From contig NZ_LN898216.1 of the NCBI RefSeq assembly GCF_001457815.1, positions 124,001 to 188,000 of the forward strand: a stretch of DNA of 64,000 bases, in the 5' to 3' direction. Shown here piece after piece: positions 8,280 through 15,902 of this stretch. The position numbers and the translations under genes are program-made. Below the pieces are notes generated by a model. That model did not search any database. It was not told the DNA's origin and saw nothing but the letters and a program-made list of their open reading frames with translations. Within the stretch, counting starts at the first letter, position 1. Every line of letters starts with the position of its first letter. The DNA is from Vitreoscilla massiliensis (lineage in GTDB: Bacteria; Pseudomonadota; Gammaproteobacteria; Burkholderiales; Neisseriaceae).

Positions 8280-9040
8280 GCAGACAACACACTTTCAGCC
8301 GTCGTGTCGGCGATGTGCACACCAGCAGCCTGTAAACGCGCCGCCTGCGTTTGCAGCGACTCTGGCAATAATGCCACTATCGGCACCGGGCAACCTTGAT
8401 GCAACCGCGCCAACAATTCATTTACCTCAGCCTCTCGCTGCGGCTGCCACCACCAACCATCGGCGTTGCAAGCGGCCAAGTCAGAGTCGGCCTGTAAACA
8501 CTGCAATTGCAAACCCGCATCATCGGTGCGTTGCGTGTTAATTGGCAATAAGCGTATGTCTTGATTTGTAAAGCCCATGCTGACCTTGCCCAATCCATTC
8601 ACGCCCGTCCAACCTTGTGCCGCATTACCACGTAAACGCAGCGGCAAGCTCAAAGCCCGCAAAATCGGGCCATTGGCTGGCAACATCGGTTCCACATCAA
8701 AGCGACCGGCTTGTTGCCATGAGTATTGTTGGCGCTCACGACACACCACCTCACCCTGCCATTCATGCGGCAACACACGGAAAAAACGCAGCAACACACT
8801 GGCGTGTTCGTAATGGTGGATTTTGGTCAACCATGGTGTGGCGGCGGTAATGCGCAAACCCAATTCTTCATACAGTTCGCGCTGCACAGCCTGCAATTCG
8901 CTTTCACCGGTTTCGACTTTGCCGCCAGCAAATTCCCAATAACCTGCATACGCCTTGCCTTCTGGGCGCGAGCTCAATAAGAATTCGCCTTGCTCATTCA
9001 AGATGACGGCGGCCACCACATGCACCAGCTTTTGCGTCAT
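8276..9040 (-). CDS. MutT-like Nudix hydrolase with C-terminal ThiE-like extension
   Basis: The first 130 residues are a MutT-type 8-oxo-dGTP diphosphatase with the Nudix box GGKVETGESELQAVQRELYEELG. This enzyme class cleans oxidised guanine nucleotides from the pool. The remaining 120 residues (INTQRTDDAGLQLQ onward) resemble a degenerate thiamine-phosphate-synthase-type barrel half, as in the MutT-ThiE fusions of many betaproteobacteria, though key residues are not obvious. The start overlaps the acpS stop by four bases. A substrate other than 8-oxo-dGTP cannot be excluded. Confidence 0.8.
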   Translation of the reverse strand: MTQKLVHVVAAVILNEQGEFLLSSRPEGKAYAGYWEFAGGKVETGESELQAVQRELYEELGLRITAATPWLTKIHHYEHASVLLRFFRVLPHEWQGEVVCRERQQYSWQQAGRFDVEPMLPANGPILRALSLPLRLRGNAAQGWTGVNGLGKVSMGFTNQDIRLLPINTQRTDDAGLQLQCLQADSDLAACNADGWWWQPQREAEVNELLARLHQGCPVPIVALLPESLQTQAARLQAAGVHIADTTAESVLSA

Positions 9041-9414
9041 TGCTCAGCCACCACAAAAGCCACACTGTAATGGTCTTCATCGGTCAAGCTCAGGTGCACG
9101 TGTTTGATGCCACGCTCGTCCATCCATGCTTGCAAAGGTTCGGCCACCCAAAATTCAGGTTTGCCCATTTCATCATGGATTACGCCTATATTGCCCAGTG
9201 TCACCGGATTGCGTATGCCAGTATTCACCGCCTTACTGAACGCTTCTTTGGCGGCAAAACGCTTGGCCAAAAACGCCACCGGTTGTGGATGGCTTTGCCA
9301 TTCCAAATACTCAATGCGCGACAAAATTTTCAAGGCAAACGCATCGCGGTATTGTTGATACAAGCGTTCGATGCGTTTGATGTCCACCATATCGGTGCCT
9401 ATGCCGTAAATCAT
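9037..9414 (-). CDS. acpS: Holo-[acyl-carrier-protein] synthase
   Basis: AcpS transfers 4'-phosphopantetheine from CoA to acyl carrier protein, activating fatty acid synthesis. The 125-residue protein has the two magnesium-binding elements: GTDMVDIKRIE with Asp8, and FAAKEAFSKA with Glu57. It lies five bases after pdxJ and overlaps the following Nudix gene by four bases, the classical pdxJ-acpS order. Confidence 0.95.
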   Translation of the reverse strand: MIYGIGTDMVDIKRIERLYQQYRDAFALKILSRIEYLEWQSHPQPVAFLAKRFAAKEAFSKAVNTGIRNPVTLGNIGVIHDEMGKPEFWVAEPLQAWMDERGIKHVHLSLTDEDHYSVAFVVAEQ

Positions 9415-9419
9415 TCCTT

Positions 9420-10166
9420 CTATAACCCTTCTGTGATACCGGCACTGATGCGCGCGCGGTACATGACTTCTTTCATTTGTTTAATCGCCTCAGGCAAGCC
9501 CAAGAACACCGCTTGTGCAATCAAGGCATGGCCGATATTGAGCTCACGAATTTGCGCCAATTCCGCCACTTCCGACACATTGTGGATGTTCAAACCATGA
9601 CCTGCGTTCACCACCAAGCCCAACTCATCGCCCAATTCCGCACCGGCGGCAATGCGCGCCAATTCATGCGTGTGCGCAGCGTGATTCGGCGCATCGGCGT
9701 AAGCGCCGGTGTGCAATTCAATCACGGGCGCACCGACATCGCGCGCGGCAATGATTTGGTCGGCATCGGCATCGATGAACAAAGACACACGTATGCCAGC
9801 TTCAGTAAGCTTGCGTGTGAATTTGCTGATTTTCTTTTGGTATTTGAGCACGTCCAAACCGCCTTCGGTGGTCACTTCTTCGCGCTTTTCTGGCACCAAA
9901 CACACATCGGCCGGCTTGATTTTCAACGCGTGTTCCAACATCTCATCGGTCAAAGCCATTTCCAGATTCATGCGTGTTTTCAACGCTTGCTTGATGATGG
10001 CCACATCGTCATCTTTGATGTGGCGGCGGTCTTCACGCAAATGCAAGGTAATCAAATCCGCACCATGCGTTTCCGCCAGCAAAGCAGCCTCTAACGGACT
10101 TGGGTAAGTGGTGCCACGCGCATTGCGCAATGTGGCGACATGATCAATATTGACACCTAATAACAT
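9420..10166 (-). CDS. pdxJ: Pyridoxine 5'-phosphate synthase
   Basis: PdxJ condenses 1-deoxyxylulose 5-phosphate and 3-amino-2-oxopropyl phosphate to give pyridoxine phosphate, the last ring-forming step of vitamin B6 synthesis. The 248-residue TIM barrel has the N-terminal NIDHVATLRNARG motif, the LITLHLREDRRHI loop, and the C-terminal VNAGHGLNIHNV segment. ATG 10166 is chosen because it starts MLLGVNIDHVATLRN and has GGAG five bases upstream; the in-frame start at 10205 would run into recO. It starts eight bases after the recO stop. Confidence 0.96.
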   Translation of the reverse strand: MLLGVNIDHVATLRNARGTTYPSPLEAALLAETHGADLITLHLREDRRHIKDDDVAIIKQALKTRMNLEMALTDEMLEHALKIKPADVCLVPEKREEVTTEGGLDVLKYQKKISKFTRKLTEAGIRVSLFIDADADQIIAARDVGAPVIELHTGAYADAPNHAAHTHELARIAAGAELGDELGLVVNAGHGLNIHNVSEVAELAQIRELNIGHALIAQAVFLGLPEAIKQMKEVMYRARISAGITEGL

Positions 10167-10174
10167 GACGACTC

Positions 10175-10942
10175 CTACAAATGAAAATTGAGCTGTTGCT
10201 TCCACTCATTTAATTGTTGCAATACTTCACGACTGCGTAATCCATACGGCAAGCGAAATTGAATCAAACTGCGATTGAGGCGCAGCGCTTCTTTGTGCAC
10301 CTCGGGCGTCCACTCGTGTTCGCCTTGCAAGGCCAACAAAGTCGCGCCGCCCACTTGCACCGCCGCGCGCACATGGCTGAAACGGGCATCTGAACCGAGT
10401 TTGAACGGCGCGTGTTCAGGCCGCATCCAATACTGCGCGGCCGCATCCAAGCCTTGCTCGTGTGTGTCCATGCTTAAATCTGGCGCCAAACCCAAGTTTT
10501 GCAACAGCTGCCATTCAAACACGCGCAAAGCCTCGGCCGTGTCTTGTTTGTGGCTCAAGGCGCGCATCACCACCATCAGCGCATCGTACAAACGCGGCAT
10601 CGCGTCTTCACGCGCACTCAGATTGAGCAGCAATTCATTCACATACCACGCACTCATCAATTCTTGTCCGGTTGGCTGCGCCCAACCCCCGCGCCAAGTG
10701 GCGGTGTGCAAGGTATAGCTGTCTTGCTGACCAAACCATGCGGCGTCAAGCGGCACAAACGGCGTCAACACGCCGCGCAAATCGCTTTGGCGTTTGCGCG
10801 CACTGCGAGCAATCAAGGCCACGCGCCCATAATCGCGGCTGAACACTTCCAACCACAAACTGGATTCGCGCCAAGGGCTGCTGGAGAGTATAAAAATCGG
10901 TTGGGCATCAACGCGAATTTTGGCAGTGGAACGTCGACTCAA
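10175..10942 (-). CDS. recO: DNA repair protein RecO
   Basis: RecO anneals single strands and loads RecA with RecR in the RecF pathway, which also supports recombination of transformed DNA. The 255-residue protein has the N-terminal OB fold (AQPIFILSSSPWRESSLWLEVFSRDYGRVALIARSARK) followed by the helical domain. It heads the recO-pdxJ-acpS operon. The only plausible start is TTG at 10942, with no strong ribosome site before it, so the exact N-terminus is uncertain by a few residues. Confidence 0.9.
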   Translation of the reverse strand: MSRRSTAKIRVDAQPIFILSSSPWRESSLWLEVFSRDYGRVALIARSARKRQSDLRGVLTPFVPLDAAWFGQQDSYTLHTATWRGGWAQPTGQELMSAWYVNELLLNLSAREDAMPRLYDALMVVMRALSHKQDTAEALRVFEWQLLQNLGLAPDLSMDTHEQGLDAAAQYWMRPEHAPFKLGSDARFSHVRAAVQVGGATLLALQGEHEWTPEVHKEALRLNRSLIQFRLPYGLRSREVLQQLNEWKQQLNFHL

Positions 10943-11463
10943 GACTGTAGACTTACCGTAATCATATCGCCGTCGATTATAGCAAAGACCCAGCTTTACT
11001 GCTGCAGCTCAGCCTGTGCCAACTGCATAATCACCGGATTTAATCAGAATTTGCATTTCTCAACCTTTGGTGGTCGGCATTTTCTGCACCCAGTTCCATA
11101 AGCGGCCTGTAAACACAGACCAAGATTCTAGACCAAGCTGCTGGCAAGCAGCACGTGTTGCTGCCCTTCATACCAACACTTAGCCTTATCAATTAACACT
11201 ATATCTGTGTTCATATCTGAGCAAGACACGCATTTGCATTGCTCAACCTTCAGCAGACCGCATTTTATGCACACGAACTTACAAGCGGCCTGTAAACAGA
11301 TATACAGATTCAAAACAGCGCACTGGCAAGCGTGCTGAGTGGATGCCATTGATACCAACACTTGGCTTCATCAATCTCACGCTATCTGAGCCAGCCACAC
11401 CTTGGTTTACAGGCCGCTTGTATGGCATGATGGCTGTTTCCTTCTTTACCTTGAGTCTAAGCC
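10943..11463. other. Gene-free spacer with a degenerate direct duplication
   Basis: No credible gene. The spacer separates divergent recO and the flavin reductase gene, so both promoters should lie here. It holds three single uptake words (11100-11114, 11283-11297 and, reversed, 11405-11419). About 160 bases of it are present twice in direct orientation (listed separately). Confidence 0.6.
11050..11392 (+). repeat. Two diverged direct copies of a ~182-bp unit
   Basis: Copy 1 starts near 11051 (TTGCATTTCTCAACCTT) and copy 2 near 11234 (TTGCATTGCTCAACCTT). Anchors found in both include TACCAACACTT (11171 and 11353) and an uptake word at the same relative place (11100 and 11283). The offset is 182-183 bases throughout, while the sequence between anchors has drifted. 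I see no coding capacity, terminal repeats or transposase. Confidence 0.65.
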
Positions 11464-12042
11464 ATGAGCATACAAGCCGTTCCTCTTGCCAAAGCCTACC
11501 GTTTACTCAATCACGGCCCGACTGTGCTGGTGTCGGCACAACACGGCGACAGCGTCGATGTGATGGCGGCGGCATGGGCATGCGCCTTGGATTTCACTCC
11601 GGCCAAAGTCACGGTGGTCTTGGACAAATCCACGTACACAAGGGTTTTAATCGAGCAAAGCGGCCAATTTGTATTGCAAATCCCCACCCGCGACCAAGCG
11701 GCGATGGTGTTGGGCGTGGGCACGCAAGGTTTGCTAGAACATCCGGATAAATTAAACGCCCACGGTGTGCAATTGTTTCAGTACGATGCGCAGCCACTGC
11801 CTTTGGTACAAGGCTGTTCGGCATGGCTGTTGTGTCGCTTAATACCTGAGCCGCACAACCATGCGGCGCACGATTTGTTCATAGGCGAAGTGGTGGCGGC
11901 GTATGCCGATGATGAGGTGTTTCGCGATGGCCATTGGCATTTTGAAAGCGCCGATGACAAATGGCGCAGCCTGCATTATGTGGCGGGTGGCCAGTTTTAT
12001 GTCATCGGTGACTCACTCAATGTCAGCGCGGCCACGGCTTAA
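11464..12042 (+). CDS. Flavin reductase-like FMN-binding split-barrel protein
   Basis: The 192-residue protein has the pattern of the flavin reductase-like domain. It opens with a Pro-rich start and the strand PTVLVSAQHGDSVDVMAAAWACALDFTPAKVTVVL. A DKSTYTRVLIEQSGQFVLQIP segment follows, and then a C-terminal HYVAGGQFYVIGD. Such proteins bind FMN and reduce flavins, or supply reduced flavin to a monooxygenase partner. A flavin monooxygenase lies about 4 kb away, but no operon links them. It stands alone, read toward the M20 deacetylase gene and closed by a hairpin. Confidence 0.75.
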   Translation: MSIQAVPLAKAYRLLNHGPTVLVSAQHGDSVDVMAAAWACALDFTPAKVTVVLDKSTYTRVLIEQSGQFVLQIPTRDQAAMVLGVGTQGLLEHPDKLNAHGVQLFQYDAQPLPLVQGCSAWLLCRLIPEPHNHAAHDLFIGEVVAAYADDEVFRDGHWHFESADDKWRSLHYVAGGQFYVIGDSLNVSAATA

Positions 12043-12064
12043 ATCAGCACATGGCTTATTTCAT

Positions 12065-12094
12065 GCGGCCTGTAAACCTTACAGGCCGCTTGTT
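12065..12094. terminator. Uptake-word inverted pair after the flavin reductase gene
   Basis: Arms GCGGCCTGTAA (12065-12075) and TTACAGGCCGC (12079-12089) with a 3-base loop, 22 bases after the stop, followed by a T-rich tail. Confidence 0.75.
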
Positions 12095-12195
12095 TTAGCC
12101 GCAAACACCGCCCTCACACCACTGCAATCTATCTAAATATGCTTAGGCACACAGCTTGTGCGCAAATTACCTGCACACCAGTTCAGCCATTAAAA

Positions 12196-12227
12196 ATGCG
12201 GCCTGTAACAGTTACAGGCCGCATTTG
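12196..12227. terminator. Uptake-word inverted pair after the M20 deacetylase gene
   Basis: Arms 12196-12209 and 12211-12224 form a perfect 14-bp stem around a single base, with A and T runs outside. It lies 20 bases beyond the stop of the minus-strand gene. Together with 12065-12094 it gives each of the two convergent genes its own hairpin. Confidence 0.75.
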
Positions 12228-12245
12228 TGCTGTTTAATGTTGTGT

Positions 12246-13388
12246 TTAATGCAAACGCTGTAACACACTGCTCAAAAAGGCATCGCATGCATCCAATTGG
12301 CTCAAGGCCACATACTCATCGGGTTTGTGCGCAACATTGATGGAACCGGGGCCGCACACCAATACCGGACAATCCAAGGCTTGCGTGAACAAGCCGCCTT
12401 CGGTGCCGAAAGTGATTTTGCCGACTGGATGTGGCTCAGGCAAACAGTCTTGCAAGAAGCGCAGCGCGTCTACCGTGATGGGCGTGTCCAAACCAGGGTA
12501 TTGGTTGGTCGCGGCGATGTCCAACCACGGCAAGGCGTGGGCATGGTGGGTTTCGATGTGCGCATGCACCTCCTCGATTAAGGCTTGCGGCTCATCCACC
12601 GGCAAATGGCGGATTTCAAAATCGACCACACACTCGTTCGGCACAATGTTCAAAGCCTTGCCACCATTGATTTTGCCGATGTGCAACGTGGTATACGGCA
12701 CATCGTAAGCCGCATCTTGTGCGCCTTGATTCGCCAAACGCGTTTGCGTGGCGGTAATGCCGTCGATGACACGGCTGGCGATGTGGATGGCATTGGTGTA
12801 TTGCGGCGCCATCGCCGAATGCCCTTCTTGGCCGCGGCACACCGCTTGATACACCGCCTTGCCTTTGTGGCCGGTGGCGATGCGCATCAGCGTGGGCTCG
12901 CCAATGATGACCAATTTGGGACTGATGAGCTGCTGCTTAAGCACATCCAAAATCCCGCGCACGCCGATGCAGCCGATTTCCTCATCGTAAGACAAACACA
13001 GGTGTAACGGCGTGTGCACCTCCAATGCAGCGGCCTGTAACATCGTGTTGATGGCGCAAGCGATAAAGCCTTTCATATCTGCCGTGCCGCGGCCATACAT
13101 CAAGCCCTCGCGCACTTCGGCCTGAAACGGATTGCTGCTCCATGCTTGTCCTGCCACTGGCACCACATCGGTATGACCCGACAACACAATGCCAGCGCGC
13201 TCTTTCGGGCCGACCGACGCAAACAAATTGGCCTTGGTGTGCTCGGCGTTGTAAACCAAATCCACGTCTATGCCCGCTTGCTGCAAGCGCGCGGCCACAA
13301 AGCGGATGAGTTCCAAATTCGACAAATGAGAAGTGGTGTCAAACGCCACCAATTCGGCGAGCAAAGCGGCACTGGCAGACAAAGCCAT
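12246..13388 (-). CDS. argE: M20 peptidase, acetylornithine deacetylase (ArgE)-like
   Basis: The 380-residue enzyme has the full M20 zinc set: SGHTDVVPV, GRGTADMKGF, SYDEEIGCIGVRG with the catalytic Glu pair, and IGEPTLMRIATGHKG. A dimerisation domain and a final HKPDEYV segment with a metal His follow. Length and motif spacing match ArgE, which frees ornithine from N-acetylornithine. However, it is the last gene of a unit with ridA, DUF1028 and a LysR regulator, nine bases after lysR. It may therefore deacylate another N-acyl amino compound in a catabolic route. The start has AAGGAA eight bases upstream. A single uptake word lies inside, near 13030. Confidence 0.85.
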   Translation of the reverse strand: MALSASAALLAELVAFDTTSHLSNLELIRFVAARLQQAGIDVDLVYNAEHTKANLFASVGPKERAGIVLSGHTDVVPVAGQAWSSNPFQAEVREGLMYGRGTADMKGFIACAINTMLQAAALEVHTPLHLCLSYDEEIGCIGVRGILDVLKQQLISPKLVIIGEPTLMRIATGHKGKAVYQAVCRGQEGHSAMAPQYTNAIHIASRVIDGITATQTRLANQGAQDAAYDVPYTTLHIGKINGGKALNIVPNECVVDFEIRHLPVDEPQALIEEVHAHIETHHAHALPWLDIAATNQYPGLDTPITVDALRFLQDCLPEPHPVGKITFGTEGGLFTQALDCPVLVCGPGSINVAHKPDEYVALSQLDACDAFLSSVLQRLH

Positions 13389-13397
13389 GAGGGTTCC

Positions 13398-14381
13398 TTA
13401 TGCGTTCTCAGAGATGTGGTTTTCAATGACATGTGGGCGCGGATCGAAAAAGGGCGCACTCATGCCAGGGATGTATTGATCGGAAATGTAGGCGCGGCAA
13501 CGGCTCATGAAGGTTTCGGTAACATTGTTAAGCGAATTCATTTTATTGGTGGCCAGCCCAATGAGCATGGGGCGGTGTTTGCCCAGCAAGGGAATGCGCA
13601 CCAAGCGTTTGCCATCGAGCGAGTAATTGAGCTTGGGACGCACATTCAAGATGGTATAGCCCAAATTGTTCGCCACCATCGCCCGCACCACGTCGGTAGA
13701 CTTGCCCGACGCCACCACATTCGGGCTGAGGTGTTCTTGTCGAAACAGCGAAATGAAATACTCATTGCTGTACGGCATGTCGAGCAAAACCATCGGATAC
13801 GGCGCCAATTCTTCCAAGGTGATGTTGGCAGCCGAGGCCAACGGATGCGCTTCTGACACCAACACATGCGGCGGCAATTTCGCCAGTGGCTCAAACTGAA
13901 TCACTTTGTCGTCTATGTTCAAATCGTAAGTCAGCGCCACATCCAGCTCTTGGTTAATCAGTTTTTCGATGAGGCCGCTTTGGTCTTCTTCCACCAGTTT
14001 CACATCGACTTGTCCATACAGACGGCTGAAGCCATGTATCACTTCGGCATACACCATAGGGGCAAAAGCGGGAAAACAACCAAGTTTCAATGGCCCGCGC
14101 ACCATGCCGGCATAATCAGACGCCAAGCTGTACAAATTGCCGGCTTGATTGATGATGGATTGGCAAGCTTGCATCAATTGCTCGCCCACAGGCGTGAGCT
14201 GCAAGCCTTTGGCGTGTTGGCGGATGAACAATTGCACTTGCAATTCGGATTCGATGTGCGCAATCGCCGCCGAAATCGACGGCGACGACACATGGATTTT
14301 TTCAGAAGCATTGATGATGCTGCCACTTTCTGCGGTTGCCACAAAATACTCCATTTGCCGCAGCGAAATTCGATTCAACAT
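13398..14381 (-). CDS. LysR-family transcriptional regulator
   Basis: The 327-residue protein has the usual LysR plan. An N-terminal winged helix-turn-helix (LRQMEYFVATAESGSIINASEKIHVSSPSISAAIAHIES) is followed by a periplasmic-binding-like effector domain (GPLKLGCFPAFAPMVYAEVIHGF onward). ATG 14381 has AGGAG eight bases upstream; the in-frame GTG at 14390 overlaps that site. It sits inside the unit ridA-DUF1028-lysR-argE, so it probably regulates that unit and perhaps the divergent monooxygenase gene. The effector cannot be told from sequence. Confidence 0.9.
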   Translation of the reverse strand: MLNRISLRQMEYFVATAESGSIINASEKIHVSSPSISAAIAHIESELQVQLFIRQHAKGLQLTPVGEQLMQACQSIINQAGNLYSLASDYAGMVRGPLKLGCFPAFAPMVYAEVIHGFSRLYGQVDVKLVEEDQSGLIEKLINQELDVALTYDLNIDDKVIQFEPLAKLPPHVLVSEAHPLASAANITLEELAPYPMVLLDMPYSNEYFISLFRQEHLSPNVVASGKSTDVVRAMVANNLGYTILNVRPKLNYSLDGKRLVRIPLLGKHRPMLIGLATNKMNSLNNVTETFMSRCRAYISDQYIPGMSAPFFDPRPHVIENHISENA

Positions 14382-14420
14382 CAACAACACTCCTGTCTTA
14401 TGAAAACGCCATCTTAAAGC

Positions 14421-15095
14421 CTACATGTCGCCCGGTACACCATAACTTTCGGCCAAACTAGGATTGAGGGCGCGCTGCACATAGCTGTCGATTTGCGGCG
14501 CATACACTTGCCACGCGGCATCCAGCAAAGCAATCGGATCGTCCTCGCTCCAGTCTATGCGCAAATCCACCGTCGGCCAGCTCAATTTATCGACTACCAA
14601 TAAACCTGCCGAATGCACTGGTCCAGCCTCGCCACCGGCGGCCAAACCTGCCTGTAAAGCCCGCATTAAACGCTCGCCCAAATGGCCGCTGCTGGCTTCA
14701 AATGCCGCCAACATCGCAATCGGCACTTCGGTATTGGCAAGCAAATTGCCAGCACACACCGCATGCTCACCCACAACCGCATGGTGCACGCCCAAAACCT
14801 CGCTGCCGCTAAAGCAAGCTGGCGTGTCTGCCGCATTCATCACCGCCAATTGGCGGTATTGAATGAATTCCACGCTTTGCTGCAATTCTTGCAGCGCTTG
14901 TGTGGGCGTGATGTCGTATTTGATTAAGTCCAATAAGGCATGGCCCAATTGCGGGTCGGTGATGTTTTGGCTCGCCGCCACGCCGACGCCAGCGCGGGCG
15001 CGGATGCAACGCGAGGCCACCGCTGGCGACGATGAGGAAATCGCCGCGCCAAACTGACCCGTCTTAGGACAACGTGCAATGATGGAAAAAGTCAT
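14421..15095 (-). CDS. DUF1028 family protein (Ntn-hydrolase-like fold)
   Basis: The 224-residue protein begins MTFSIIARCPKTGQFGAAISSSSPAVASRCIRARAGVGVAASQ, the diagnostic N-terminus of DUF1028. It continues with the family glycine-rich AGLAAGGEAGPVHSAGLLV and WPTVDLRIDW. Members are predicted amidohydrolase-like Ntn folds with no firmly established substrate. They often sit beside RidA and M20 enzymes in amino-compound catabolic operons, as here: 30 bases after ridA and 39 before lysR. ATG 15095 starts the conserved region; an in-frame start at 15119 adds eight unconserved residues. Confidence 0.9.
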   Translation of the reverse strand: MTFSIIARCPKTGQFGAAISSSSPAVASRCIRARAGVGVAASQNITDPQLGHALLDLIKYDITPTQALQELQQSVEFIQYRQLAVMNAADTPACFSGSEVLGVHHAVVGEHAVCAGNLLANTEVPIAMLAAFEASSGHLGERLMRALQAGLAAGGEAGPVHSAGLLVVDKLSWPTVDLRIDWSEDDPIALLDAAWQVYAPQIDSYVQRALNPSLAESYGVPGDM

Positions 15096-15125
15096 GGTAT
15101 TTCCTCGCAGTCTCAACAATCAGCA

Positions 15126-15539
15126 TCAATCCGGAATCACCGCAGTGGCGTCCACTTCCACCATCCATTCAGGGCGCGCTAAGGCCGACACCACGATGCC
15201 GGTAGACACGGGATACACGCCTTTTAACCATTTGCCGACGATGCGGTACACGGTTTCACGGTAGCGTGGGTCGATGATGTAAATGGTGATTTTGCAAATG
15301 TCTTCCAATTCGCCGCCGGCTTCTTTGAGCAACATGTCGATGTTGTACATCGCTTGCTCGGTTTGCGCCGCCACATCACCGACACCGACGTTTTCCGACG
15401 TGTCCAAGTTTTGACCGATTTGGCCACGCAAAAACACGGTGCGACCACGCGCCACCACCGCTTGGCACAAATCATTGTCCAAATTTTGTTCAGGATAGGT
15501 TTGTTTGGTATTGAAGGTACGGATGCGAGTGTGTTTCAT
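15126..15539 (-). CDS. RidA-family (YjgF/Rid) protein
   Basis: Rid proteins hydrolyse reactive enamine/imine intermediates made by PLP enzymes and amine oxidations. The 137-residue protein shows VVARGRTVFLRGQIGQNLDTS, an AAQTEQAMYNIDMLLKEAGG helix, and YPVSTGIVVSALARPEWMVEVDATAV at the C-terminus. That last segment holds the family Arg, here in ALARPEW where archetypal RidA has a different surround, so it may belong to one of the Rid1-7 subgroups. ATG 15539 is chosen with GGAG nine bases upstream. It is the first gene of the minus-strand unit and diverges from the flavin monooxygenase gene. Confidence 0.87.
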   Translation of the reverse strand: MKHTRIRTFNTKQTYPEQNLDNDLCQAVVARGRTVFLRGQIGQNLDTSENVGVGDVAAQTEQAMYNIDMLLKEAGGELEDICKITIYIIDPRYRETVYRIVGKWLKGVYPVSTGIVVSALARPEWMVEVDATAVIPD

Positions 15540-15902
15540 CGGAATGTGCTCCAAGGCGATTAAGTGCAGCCATTATCAATACAATCCACGCCCGCACTCA
15601 ATTAGGCAATTTCTAGCCTCATCTTCAAAAAAACCGTATCAAGTGGCCTGTAGACTCTATTCCCCAATCCACAGCTTGATGCAGCTTGGTTTTGCGCGAG
15701 AAAGCGGCAGTGATTAAGTTTTTCTGAGGGGGATGTTTTGCATATTCTATTTTCGCGCCCGCAGCGATTTGCCTATATTCGCATTCAGCAACGCAATACT
15801 GCGCTGGCACACCGTTTACAGGCCGCTTATTTTCCAAGTCGCTCAACCAGGTGTTGCACAGCCTTCAACACACAGCGGGATACCCTTGATAAGGAATGAA
15901 AA
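15540..15902. other. Divergent regulatory spacer between ridA and the monooxygenase gene
   Basis: There is no gene in this 363-base spacer. Both divergent promoters and the binding site for the neighbouring LysR protein would be expected here, but I could not pick a single convincing site. It holds one imperfect uptake word (AAGTGGCCTGTAGA near 15640) and one reversed perfect word near 15816-15830. Confidence 0.5.

Noticed and set aside
11128..11361. A 77-residue minus-strand frame
   Set aside because: It spans the degenerate 182-bp duplication, lacks a ribosome site and resembles no protein.
12065..12224. Insertion-sequence terminal repeats
   Set aside because: The inverted words flank no transposase, no target-site duplication is seen, and the same pairs occur at many other gene ends.
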